This document shows positions 1 through 9,712 of a stretch of 64,000 nucleotides of DNA, piece after piece. The notes below the pieces were generated by a model that was given only the letters and a program-made list of their open reading frames with translations, ran no database searches and had not been told where the DNA came from. A program made the translations under genes and the position numbers. How positions within the stretch are numbered: position 1 is the stretch's first letter; each line of letters begins with the position of its first letter. This DNA is from Mastigias papua (Eukaryota > Cnidaria > Scyphozoa > Rhizostomeae > Mastigiidae): positions 1,508,501 through 1,572,500 of the forward strand of contig OZ025273.1 of NCBI GenBank assembly GCA_964019165.1. The letters are read 5' to 3'.

Positions 1-865
1 CACGTGTTGGTTATGACCCACTGCTCCCTTTCAGTCTGTCTCTTTCAATTCCCTTGCGATAACTCTTCTTCTTTTCTCCCTTTCCTTTTCTCTTTTTATT
101 GGAAATAATGCAAACTTCAACATATTGTGTCATTTCTGTGCAATGAGACAAAGGAAAATATGAAGTTCCGTGTATGTGGTTGTTTTTTCTTGCTTCTTGG
201 AAATAATTTGATGTATAGTTGACGTATCTGTACGTATCCCTTCTTTGGTAACAGAACTCACACATGAATAGGCAGGTCAGCTTTTCAACTCATCTTCATG
301 TAGCCTAGAGTTGGTTTCTTTCATGTTCTTTCCTTTTGGCTAGAACCTCATCTTTTTTCTTCATTTGTCATATGTGAGTTCCTTGAAATCTTTTGGATCC
401 CAGACAGCCCCTAGATTTCCTCTCTTTATGTCTTCATAATTTACTGTCCCATTGTTCTTAAGACTTCTTATATTCTATGTTTCATACTCTTTTAATTGTT
501 AACATTTTGATATTGATTATCAATATTTGAATAGAATATTTAACAATTTCATATTAAAGGAAATGTGTGTGCGCTCACAAGTATGCATTCACAATGTTGC
601 AGGTTCTTTAACACCTAAAAAAGGATTGAATGCGAATTAACTTTTGAGAGCAGGCCCTTTAACAAATATGTAAAGACTATATAATATAATATGCTCCATT
701 CGTATATTGACCTTTAATTATCTATAGCATCCTCGCAGTACATGTGCTTTCTATATAAAAGTTTTTACCCGGTACTGAAACTCTGTGAGCTTTTTCACGA
801 TTTCATTTCTTAAACTGTCATAAGACTTTTTTTTGCAAGAATACTCTTTGTGTAACACTGCAGTG
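1..865. other. AT-rich noncoding stretch, nothing recognised
   Basis: Only short open frames without family motifs are present. The composition is AT-rich with pyrimidine-rich runs near 1-120. No RNA gene or repeat unit stands out. Confidence 0.5.
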
Positions 866-868
866 TTA

Positions 869-947
869 GGCCTTGGTCAAACGTGACGAACTGTATCCGA
901 ACATTCACTTCTCATGTCCGATAATTTGTTCGTTACGTTTGGCCACC
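869..947. mobile_element. Very short Harbinger-type MITE
   Basis: A 79-base element is framed by TTA on both sides (866-868 and 948-950), the target duplication expected for PIF/Harbinger. The left end reads GGCCTTGGTCAAACGTGACG and the right end, reverse-complemented, reads GGTGGCCAAACGTAACG, so the termini are imperfect inverted repeats. It shares CCTTGGTCAAACG with the left end of the element at 47056-47342, so both probably belong to one MITE family. It has no coding capacity. The family assignment is an inference from TSD and TIR form. Confidence 0.6.
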
Positions 948-1234
948 TTATGACGCACATTTCAAAGAATTTTTGCCATTGAAAGGCGCCAATGCAGAAG
1001 CAAGCAGATAAAGCATGCAAAGCTTTGCTGGATTTGTGGAAAAGGTGATTACTGAAAATTATTGTTTCGTCATGAACGGAATTTCAGAGCATTCTTTGCT
1101 TCTTCCTGCAAAAGTATGAACCCCACTTAATTGCTTCTTTAACATGTTTATCAGTAAGTTGAGGACTTTTGAAGTTATGACAAATATTTACCCTCAGTCT
1201 CCAGGCTTGATAATAATTTTGATTTTAAGTTGTT

Positions 1235-1446
1235 GTCACGGACGGAGCAGACAACAGCTCATTTGTCGGATATGAGAGGCTTTTTAGAAATACTTGCGAA
1301 TGTTTACAGAAATATCAAATAACATAAACTTATCAATATATTTGAATAACACGACTACTTCATAAAATAATGATTTTTGCAAAAATTGTTGGAGAATATA
1401 GAGAAATTAACACTTTTCCTAACTTTAACTATATGTCACGGACGGA
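1235..1446 (+). repeat. Left pair of a 12-base motif, GTCACGGACGGA
   Basis: Exact copies of GTCACGGACGGA lie at 1235-1246 and 1435-1446, in the same orientation. Three further copies, two of them with one or two changes, lie on the other side of the transposase-like relic at 3759-3873. Repeated subterminal motifs on both sides of a gene are typical of transposase binding sites. The motif was not matched to a named family. Confidence 0.6.
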
Positions 1447-1673
1447 AGTTTTTTCCGCGTCCTTCTCTTAAAAGAATTCATCAACACCAGAGTACTAGTA
1501 GTACTGAAAGTCATTCAGAGAGATCCTCATCAGAATTCAGTATATTTTTTTGCAGATAATTGGATTGACTGAAGCATGGGGAATAGCCTTTGTAATTTGA
1601 TTTTAAATAAAAGTTCAATTTAGATGGACCGCCACGAACTGATTTGTAGCAATTTCAGTTTTGTCAAAATTTC

Positions 1674-3245
1674 CTACTTTAGTATCAGTGACGTGATCTG
1701 CATTATCAGCAAATTTTTTGCATTGTTGATAATGTCTTTGGAGGTAGACACATCTTGATATACATTTCTTTTTACAACCTCTCCTATTCCATCATGATGG
1801 CCCTTGAAATTATGTACTTCACCATATTCCCAGAATATTTCCCAGTCATTAGGCAAAAGCCTCAATGATCGGAAAGTAAATCTCGATCTGAACTATGCAG
1901 AGGAGCCATCACTCCAAAGGAAAGCAGTATGAAGGTTTGGTAGTTGCTCCTCATACTATGTTCAATAATTTGGCATTGGATTTGAAACTATGTTACGTTC
2001 ATGAACAGTTTCATTTGATACAATGACAACAGAAAAACCTTCAAACCAGAATCCCTGTCATCATTAGAGCCTACAATTATGTTATCTGATTTGTAATAAC
2101 AAGCAGCTGTATACAGTGTAAAAGCCTCATATCCGAAGTATGCACTTTGAATTTCGTGAAACTGCTTGTTGCTATAGTTCTTGGAGAAATCGACACTTGA
2201 AACGATTTCTCCTTCTTTCAAATTTTGTTTCAGGTACTTAAGCTCGGGGTATTAGCGAAGACTATTGTATAAGTGTGTTTGAAAGATTTTCTTAATGCCA
2301 TTTTGAGCAGGTGCCCTATATTTTCACCTCGATCTGCCAATTCATCTTTATGATATCTGTTATCACATCGCACCCATTGGGAATATGTAACTTCATCAAT
2401 GTTGTCTAAGGCATCCAATGCATCTTCAATACTTTTGTGCAAATACGGTCTTGAATAAACTCATCTGGATCTAACTTCACCTTTGAGGTTAATTCATTGT
2501 AGCCCTCTTTCTCTAAGGAACGTTTTATACCAATCAGCAAGAGTTCTACATTCTCTCACTTTTCACAACGACAATTGTCGTCGAGGCTATCTCCTACTCT
2601 GAACAGATGTTGCTCAATTTTAGGAATGTATTTCGTACAATAATAAGTAACAGGACTAGCTTCATCAGAGAATAGAAAATAGGTGGCTTCATGTTCAATG
2701 TTGTTAGAGAAAGTGGCTCCTTTATTGTCCACAAAGGTTAGTGCTTGGATTTATAAACCTTATTGCTATGTTTCATTTTTTCCACTATAGACAGTGTCTG
2801 ATCGTCAAGGCTTACAGTAGGAAATATCAGGTCGTTCCAGAAAAGGTATGACTTGCTGTTTGACTTTGTCAGATGTTGAAGGACCGACGCCCTACATTCA
2901 CTGAAGCTTGCTTTCGTGCAGAATTGAAAATATTACTTTTTGACTTAGGAGTGAGAGTTGATAGCAGACTTGTAAAACCATTCTTTTCTTTCCTGGACTT
3001 GCTGGCAATCCCTTTACAACTTTTGCCCTTGCTTTTCGAAATGATTGCTTGCTTGAAAAGGACTTGTTTAGTGCAGTTGAAACTTCTAGTTGTGAGTGTA
3101 TTTTTCTTTTTCTCATTCGATCTTTTGCGTTGTATTGCTCATACTTTGTCTTACATTCCTTCAATGCAGTACGCTCTTTTCTTTTCTTTTGTCTGTCATC
3201 CTCCACGTAACTCTCAGGGTCTTTAGCCTTTAATCTCTTCGCCAT
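1674..3245 (-). pseudogene. Decayed transposase-like gene
   Basis: Minus-strand fragments in several frames read as one broken protein: a lysine-rich start (3245 to 2898, RQKKRKERTALKECKTKYEQ), a middle part (2442-2230), a segment with VDFSKNY followed by FHEIQSAYFGYEAFTLYTA (2221-1988), and a part with GHHDGIGEVVKRNVYQ (1865-1674). These resemble a family common in cnidarian and other invertebrate genomes with an IDFSENY motif and an HGKGAPDGVGG-type motif, which looks like an RNase H-fold DDE transposase. Stops and frameshifts separate all parts, so it is inactive. The flanking GTCACGGACGGA motifs support a DNA transposon origin. The resemblance is recalled family knowledge, not a search result, and the superfamily is not identified. 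Confidence 0.5.
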
Positions 3246-3758
3246 TTTACTCTGAAAAGTTCACCAAAAGAGTGGTATTCTTGGTTGTTTGTTTGTACAT
3301 AGGCACAGGCCCAATGGAATGGCTGACGCCAGTTTTTGGCAGGACAAAAAGAAAACATGGCAGTGAGGTTTCTGACATCAATAATTAACAATTAACATAG
3401 AAATTTGTTTACTTAATTCAATAGAGCCAGTCGTGACGGAAGTACGAGAATAAATAACTGCTACATATACGCTAGAAAATAGGGTATCCATCGTAAAGTG
3501 AAAGGAGAAGGTAGCCATCATCGGGCAGCTCAGCTTTGTAACAAGATTTGAACCATGAGAGTGACCACCAGGTTGGCAAACGTCAAATATAGCTGGAGAT
3601 GGCAAAGACAGAACAATATCTATATATACTTCAAAATAAGAAGTATGTTAATATTACAGTAAATGTTATCTTCAACGTGAAATTTGTCCTCTATGCAAGA
3701 GTACAACATCTAAGAAAACACGCAAATACATATGTTATTATTTAATATCGTAAAATCT

Positions 3759-3873
3759 GTCACGGACAGAATTGTTGACTTTGTCACGGACTGAAAAAAG
3801 TTGTCAATGCAAAAAGAGTGAAACCAGCCACATGGGACGAAACCAACTTGATTCCAAAACTGTCACGGACGGA
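3759..3873 (+). repeat. Right cluster of the GTCACGGAC motif
   Basis: Three copies in the same orientation as the left pair: GTCACGGACAGA (3759-3770), GTCACGGACTGA (3783-3794) and GTCACGGACGGA (3862-3873). Together with the left pair they bracket the transposase-like relic, giving a candidate transposon of about 2.6 kb or more. No clear terminal inverted repeat was found. Confidence 0.55.
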
Positions 3874-4548
3874 ATAAAACAAAACATGGAAATTTTCAAG
3901 AAAAAGAACAGTTATGTTCGAAATACCCGTTTACACTTTCTTCTACACCATAGAAGTCTTAAAAAAAACTTGTCAAAATGCTTTAAAGGTTTCTACCACA
4001 AAAATATCTGGGACTCATTAACATGTATATATTCAACTGCAGTACTTACAAAAAATTTTGAACTGACTTTTTATCTTTACAAAAAGTAGAATAGTGGCAA
4101 AAATTAAAAAAAACTCGGTAGCATTTAAGTCTAACTTAAGTCTTCGTTATAGAGCATGATGTTTAGCAAATTTAGGCATTTTCAATTTTTCACTCCTTGG
4201 TTGACCAATTTCCAATAGTCCCCAAAGATGGGAAATGGAGCATAGAAATGGGAATCCAGCATGGTCTTATCAGAAATTTTATTCCCCAGGACCAAATATT
4301 AGGTGCAAACAGGGCTGTTAGACCCTTGAAAATGTATGTTTGTTTTATGAAATATATTTCATTTACTATAATACGATGTCAAATCTCACTAATACAGACA
4401 GTTTGAATTGAGTAGCCTAGTTACAGGTGACGAATAAACAAGCAGGAAAAAAAACAAACAGAAATAGCAAGAAGATACAAGTAACTAGAATGAAATCAAA
4501 TCTGGACAGGTCCAAGGTTTCCTTCTACGGCAAAAAAGTAAAATATGT
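3874..4548. other. Noncoding, nothing recognised
   Basis: AT-rich sequence with short frames lacking family motifs. The left boundary of the neighbouring retrotransposon relic may lie inside this stretch, as its 3' untranslated part. Confidence 0.4.
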
Positions 4549-5759
4549 TCAGTGGATGATTATGTTGGAAGTCTTTCTGCTGATGAAACGAAGCTGGTCT
4601 TTATTTACATCTAAATATTTACACATATCAATAAAAGAATCAGCAGAACGACCGAGAATGCCCAGACAGTTAACAGACAGATTTACATATTTAATGAGAG
4701 AAAATTGAGAGTTCAATGTTTGAAGAAGCTGTTGGTACTTTTCCTTTTTCCTTTGGGAATTAATATTCAACTTTGTTTCAAAACCAACTATCAATTCGAG
4801 TACAAAGAGTTTTCGATCTGAAGTAACAAGAAGAAGATCTGGACGGAGCGTATCACGGAGGGAGAAAGCCCGACAGGTCAACATATAGGGTAGAACCAAC
4901 AATTGACTGTAAAGAGTTGGCAATAAACTGCAATGCTGAATTATAACGCCACGTATAACTTCCTTCATCAAGGTAGGTTTTGCAGCCTGCAGCAACATGT
5001 AATAAACTTTCAGGAAGAAAGCAGAAGGAACAATCGGAAGTTTGGCTAAGATTTCATCTAGCAAGATTTATATGGATTGCTAATGAGTTATTCAAATACC
5101 TAACAGTGAAATTAAAGATGTTACGTGGTATGTTGCTTTGAACAGTGGACCAGACAGAGTTTGCCATTTTGAGGGAGTTAGCAAGTAGAAAAGACAGAAT
5201 GCTACCCTGTGAAGTTAGCTCTTGTTGAAGGCGCTTAGTATGTTCTGTTCGAACGGCTTTAAGGACATCCTTGGTATTTCTATATAACCATATTGATTGC
5301 TCGATCCTTCAAAGGTTTTTTTCCAAAGTGATCGAATAATGTTATTTGGAGAAGACTTTAGGATATTACGCTGAACAGTTTGGCATTGAAGAAATTTCAT
5401 CGAAGGAAGTTGAAGACTTATCCAAACTGATTTTTGGAGAAGATAATGCGACTCAATGTTGCACTTATCGGGAGTTCAAGCCATTCACAAATATAGCGAG
5501 ACACTAAATTATCAAGGTGCTTTATAATCCAGGTCGTGGAGATATTAGTAACCATAATGTCATATCAGACTTTGGAGAGAAGGTATGTCTGATAAAGGCG
5601 CAATTTATTTTGAAGAAGAATGGGTAGAGAATCGATTTCAGAGAGCATATCAGAAATGGATGATTTCAGGGAAGACATATGTTCATCATTGCTCATCTCA
5701 AAGTTGAAAGTGTTGGCCAAGGTATCTAAAGGATCCACCTTTGTGGACAGCGACACCAC
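4549..5759 (-). pseudogene. C-terminal half of a REL-endonuclease non-LTR retrotransposon
   Basis: The minus strand, read through stops and frame changes, gives a post-RT linker (5759-5565), a zinc-binding motif CSFCLLPESLLHVAAGC (about 4990-5040, pattern C-x2-C-x7-H-x4-C), and a PD-(D/E)xK-like nuclease core with RPDLLLV and VLELIVGFE near 4790-4860. This CCHC plus R-PD arrangement is that of the restriction-like endonuclease at the end of R2/R4/NeSL-type elements, but the sequence differs from the R4/Dong copies at 16-28 kb. The reverse transcriptase core was not found, so the copy is 5' truncated. A second fragment of the same family lies at 47402-47710. It is clearly nonfunctional: several stops interrupt the frame. 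Confidence 0.65.
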
Positions 5760-5896
5760 TCTCTCGTCTTGCTTCTTCTTGCGAACAATTTCATGCTTCT
5801 TAATATAGCCTTCTGCTAGATCTTTCCCACAATATTGACTTCTCTTTCTCGTAGCTTCTACACCGCATGTTCATCTATGCCTTGACATATTCTTCT

Positions 5897-6217
5897 TTAG
5901 TAGCTCACTACCACACCTGTCTCACCTGTCACATATACCTGTCCTTCTTCCTCCTTGTCTTGCTGCCGAAGTACTCCTTGTCTTCTCCTTGTAGAAATTG
6001 GAGAAAATACTAGCTCATCGTCACCATTTTTATCGCTGCAAGACAATTCTGTATCTATATCTTTCTTGGCTACAGACAATTCTTCAGTGCACACAATGAT
6101 AAACTCTAAATATTTCTCTTCGCTTAAATGAATCTCGTCATCTACTTCATCAATTCGAAAGTGTATAACATCAATCTCGGTTATAAGATAGTTGGGATCG
6201 CCTGTGTATGTTCGCAC
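5897..6217 (-). CDS. Unrecognised acidic 106-codon open frame
   Basis: The frame is acidic in its middle part (RIDEVDDEIHLSEEKYLEF) and has no recognised domain, signal peptide or membrane segment. It lies between two transposon relics on the same strand and may be a fragment of an element's open frame rather than a host gene. No splice signals were assigned. Whether it is translated at all is uncertain. Confidence 0.2.
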   Translation of the reverse strand: MRTYTGDPNYLITEIDVIHFRIDEVDDEIHLSEEKYLEFIIVCTEELSVAKKDIDTELSCSDKNGDDELVFSPISTRRRQGVLRQQDKEEEGQVYVTGETGVVVSY

Positions 6218-6516
6218 CCTTGGGTCATCAATCGTATGTTCAAAGATCTTTAGAAGGACACTATCGGTGCTACCATTGAATCTGCCCCGTCCTGAATGTT
6301 GTAATGTATTCTACATTCTATAGCTGTTCTGGTTGCTCTTTTCATTCCTCTTTTGATAGTAAAGTGCTTCTGGTGGTAGTTTCAGATTCTGGCTCTTGCA
6401 ATTTGCTTTTCCAGCCATTAGTCATACAGCTCCTTTACTTGTGGAGACATCATGATCAGATGCATGCCTTGTCTTTTTGTTTTCTTGGAAATGTGAGTAT
6501 TTCCAATTTCATGCTG

Positions 6517-6889
6517 CTAGATAAGACTTTGTGAGAAGAAATAAGAGAAACCAGCAGCTGTCAGTTTCTTCAAGCTTTCCTTCACGACTGCGAGGATCAT
6601 TTGAAAGTACTGCAAGGGTGTGGGCATTGGATATCTGCTTCTTGCAACTGAAAAGTGATGCTCCATTACAAGATTAAGCATGCTTTGCATGTTAAATGAA
6701 ACTGCAAAATCTGGATTCACAGCCATAATCACACTCGACAGCTATCTGAAACTTCGAATTAAAAATTTTAAGTCGATCTATTGTGTCCTTTGCTGGCGTT
6801 CCCTCCGGCTTTTCGGGGTTCAGCATTGGTTTGCCTACAACATTCCTTGTCATGTCAATCATTTCATCCATAACTTTTAGTGAGCTCAA
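6517..6889 (-). pseudogene. Fragment of a transposon-associated protein of unknown function
   Basis: Two overlapping minus-strand frames (6889-6692 and 6732-6517) contain EHHFSVARSRYPMPTPLQYF followed by VVKESLKKLT. This resembles a segment found in repetitive invertebrate open frames (a histidine and methionine-proline-threonine block followed by VKESLK). The frames overlap out of phase, which points to a frameshift. A relation to the acidic frame at 5897-6217 is possible. The assignment to mobile DNA is recalled knowledge and low confidence; the catalytic function is not known. Confidence 0.35.
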
Positions 6890-6899
6890 TTTAGTACTT

Positions 6900-7582
6900 G
6901 TCTACTTTCGCAATTGTCTACTTTCTCAACAAGCTTGTTCAGGAGGTTGAAGTAATTCCCTTTGGTCACAAGTCAACTGGACCAACATGGTTAGTCATTA
7001 GTCCTAGGTTTTGGATCAAATTAGTCATTAGTCATTAAGCAAAATAGCCTGTTAGTAGGCTAGTTATAATGCTCTGTCTTGTGTGTAATGGTTAGCACTG
7101 AATTTGGCTTGCCCTTGACCTACCCAACTACTTGTAGACTAAATCTAATTTAAGTACCGTATTCTACACGCTATGACAGTGCCTACAAGATTATCTATAC
7201 GAAATGAAAATTAGTTATAGGTACCTAACTCGTAATCAGCTACATGGCTCTACTCATCTACAAATCACATGTAATCAAATAAAATTACAGCAGTCCCCCC
7301 CCCCCCCTAGGAATGGCGCTACTAGTAAATAAAGCCATATGGTTAAATATGAGACCAAAACGAGATAATATCGAGATTATTATACTGATAATGTGCATCA
7401 ACCGAACAAACAAAGTAACTAAAGAGCAATAGCCCAAATGAGGTCATTGAAGTTCAGCCACAATTAGTCAATAAGGCCCATGTCAACAGTACAATATGGA
7501 ATAACACATTCGTCGAAGATTCTTCAGATCCTAACTGATTCTTCTGATTCATTCTGATTCTTCTGATCGGATGGATGATTCA
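6900..7582. other. Noncoding stretch with a C homopolymer
   Basis: No gene was recognised. It contains repeats of TTAGTCATTAGTC near 6990-7040, a run of about twelve C near 7295-7308, and an imperfect repeat of CTGATTCTT around 7530-7566. Confidence 0.5.
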
Positions 7583-8340
7583 TTACTGTCTTTGAATTAA
7601 GTTGTCATCAACGTAGAGTCTAAGAGTTCCATCGCGTTTTCTTACAGTCACAATCGGGACTCCAAATGCCGAACGTGATTCTTCGATTATACCCTGCTCC
7701 ATTAATGCTTCTATTTGCTTGTTTATTTCTTCCCTCTGACTATACGGGATTCGACGCGGTGGCACAGACACAGAGATATCATCATTCAGGGTGATTTGAT
7801 GCTTAATATTTATATTTACTTTTATTTTTGCTTGCTTTGCTCGCTCTTTAACTTATAAGTTTAACTTTATTATCTTTAATTATCTGTCCTATCTCATGCA
7901 CAATATTTTTACTCAAATGATCCAGTTGTTCTTTAATTATTCCGTCTACTTCCTTTATGAATCCAATAACATCTCCTTTCGAGAGCACGAGATCCTCTTG
8001 TGTATTAATAAAGACAGGAATATGCAAATGTTTAGTAACTTTGTCCATTACCAAGTCAGCAATTTCCAAATCACAGTCTGCCGCTTCCAACGGGTCAAAA
8101 ACAAAAAACTTTTTCATCTTCCAAATTGTCCTGGATTTTAGAATGAACCATCTTGACTGTGTTAATTGGAACTATTGTTGCTTTGGCTATTATAGCACAT
8201 GTAGACCCTTTTGAGGTTTTCTCCTGCTAATAACGAACAGCTTTGATATGATTAACTGCAGTTATCTCTACTGTTGACTCGTCGCTTAGTCCATACAACT
8301 TCTTGATTGTAGTTTTCAGCTCATGGATAAATGACGGAAT
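7583..8340 (-). pseudogene. Ty3/gypsy pol fragment, protease-RT spacer and start of RT
   Basis: The minus strand reads from a spacer with VLSKGDVIGFIKEVDG (8117-7848) into PRRIPYSQREEINKQIEALM and GIIEESRSAFGVPIVTVRKR (7771-7583), the classic beginning of a Ty3/gypsy reverse transcriptase (R-x-Y at the entry, then the DGTLRL block). It breaks off right after DGTLRLYVDD, before the catalytic YxDD block. Stops separate the parts. The neighbouring integrase fragment lies upstream on the same strand, the reverse of the normal order, so these are rearranged or separate relics. Confidence 0.7.
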
Positions 8341-8597
8341 TTTCATCCCTTTTCTAAACGAACGATGAACGATGTTTGCATTCTAGTGTTCTCTGATAAT
8401 CTGTCCCGCCAAAGTTATCCTTTAAAATGTCTCTTTTGTTAAATCTATGAATTAAAAGTATAAATGTATAAGAAGAAAAAAGTTTAAAGTTGAACATAAC
8501 AAGCTAAAATATAGATAAATGAATAATTAATGATTAACCGAGAAACGAATAACTAACGGATAATGGTTCTAATGGAGTCTTTACAGCACAAGGGCGA
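8341..8597. other. Junction between two Ty3/gypsy fragments
   Basis: An AT-rich stretch without coding motifs separates the RT fragment from the integrase fragment. An LTR could lie here, but no second copy is available in the window to prove it. Confidence 0.3.
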
Positions 8598-9440
8598 CTA
8601 GTAAGCTTTGTCTAAATCGGCTTTGCAGTATTGAATAATATGGTCATTATATACTCGTCCGATCCGATTTCTGGGTCGTGAGTTGTAACGACGCTCTGGT
8701 CCGTTATTGTCCTCAACTGACGATCCATCACTTGACGAATGTTCCAGGTTAATGGTATAAGTTCTAGATCCAGGATCAGGGATATTCGATCGAGGCATCT
8801 CTATAGAAAGTACATTATACAATTCCGGATTTTTAACCAGCTTTAATTTATCTCTAGTGACTGTTTTGACTGTAGGGCCTTTATCCGTAGATATCTTAAT
8901 GCTGTAATTTGGCAACATATACTTTATATTTTTTATTTTTACTTTGTTCGTTTCCATCGAGAAACTATTATTTTTTTGGTAAGATTTTCACGAAAGCAGC
9001 ACATCGATGTCTCTGTCTCGGGGCTATCTGGAGTCCCATAAATAACATCCACTGGTACTCTGAATTTCTGGCCACACATTGATTCAGCTGGGCTAAAACC
9101 ATTTGATGAATGTATGCTATTATTATACGTGTAACAAGCTTCAAGAAGATCGTTGTCCCAAACGTAACGAAGCTGTCCAAACTGTACGATAACAGGTGTT
9201 AGATAGTTTTTACCAATACTGTTTGATTGCTCAGTGAGGCCGTTGGATCTTGGATTATAAGCAGTGGTATGCAGTTTTTTAAGGCCTAATTCCATCGCCA
9301 AGTTTTGGAACAGTTCGCTTTCATAGGCGGGGCCTTGATGTGAAAGCAATTTTGCTGGGATTCCAAACCGTAAACAATAATCTGCTAAGGTTTAGGATCC
9401 AAATTCAGTGGAAGTGAGCGAATCTCATGGAGTAAACGTC
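8598..9440 (-). pseudogene. Ty3/gypsy integrase C-terminal fragment
   Basis: The frame 9349-8939 holds the end of an integrase core: HTTAYNPRSNGLTEQSN (the block preceding the catalytic Glu), then ACYTYNNSIHSSNGFSPAE, a block shared by Ty3/gypsy integrases. The continuation 8957-8598 is the post-core region with a variable acidic tail. Upstream the frame degrades towards 9440, next to a fold-back element. It encodes no complete catalytic triad, so it is a relic. Confidence 0.7.
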
Positions 9441-9451
9441 TTTTAAAGGTA

Positions 9452-9642
9452 TAGACAATAGATCGTGGGTTGTACTTTCAAGAAAAATATCCTTGCTGTG
9501 TAAGTATTTTTCATAAAGACATAACTGTCATAACTTCCCCTTTGTTTTGAAATAGGTAGATTCAGAATATGACAGTTATGTCTTATCAAAAATAATTACA
9601 AGGATATTTTTCTTGAAAGTACAACCCACGATCTATTGTCTA
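9452..9642. mobile_element. 191-base fold-back MITE with near-perfect 43-base arms
   Basis: The left arm begins TAGACAATAGATCGTGGGTT at 9452 and the right arm ends with its exact complement at 9642; the complementarity continues about 43 bases and then, with gaps, nearly to the centre. The ends can be read as TA target duplications followed by GACAATAGATCG. The TA duplication and arm form suggest a Tc1/mariner-like or similar nonautonomous element. The arms look almost free of mutation, so it seems younger than the elements on each side. It abuts the 3' end of the RTE-like element. Confidence 0.8.
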
Positions 9643-9712
9643 CGATGCATTTCTCTCTTTGTCAGATAATCCTCTTACAGGACGTTACCTCTCGAACCTT
9701 GCTACGGAACAG

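Noticed and set aside
2873..3226. 117-codon plus-strand frame with hydrophobic stretches
   Set aside because: It is the complement of the lysine-rich minus-strand start of the transposase-like relic; Lys-rich coding read backwards gives Phe/Leu-rich frames.
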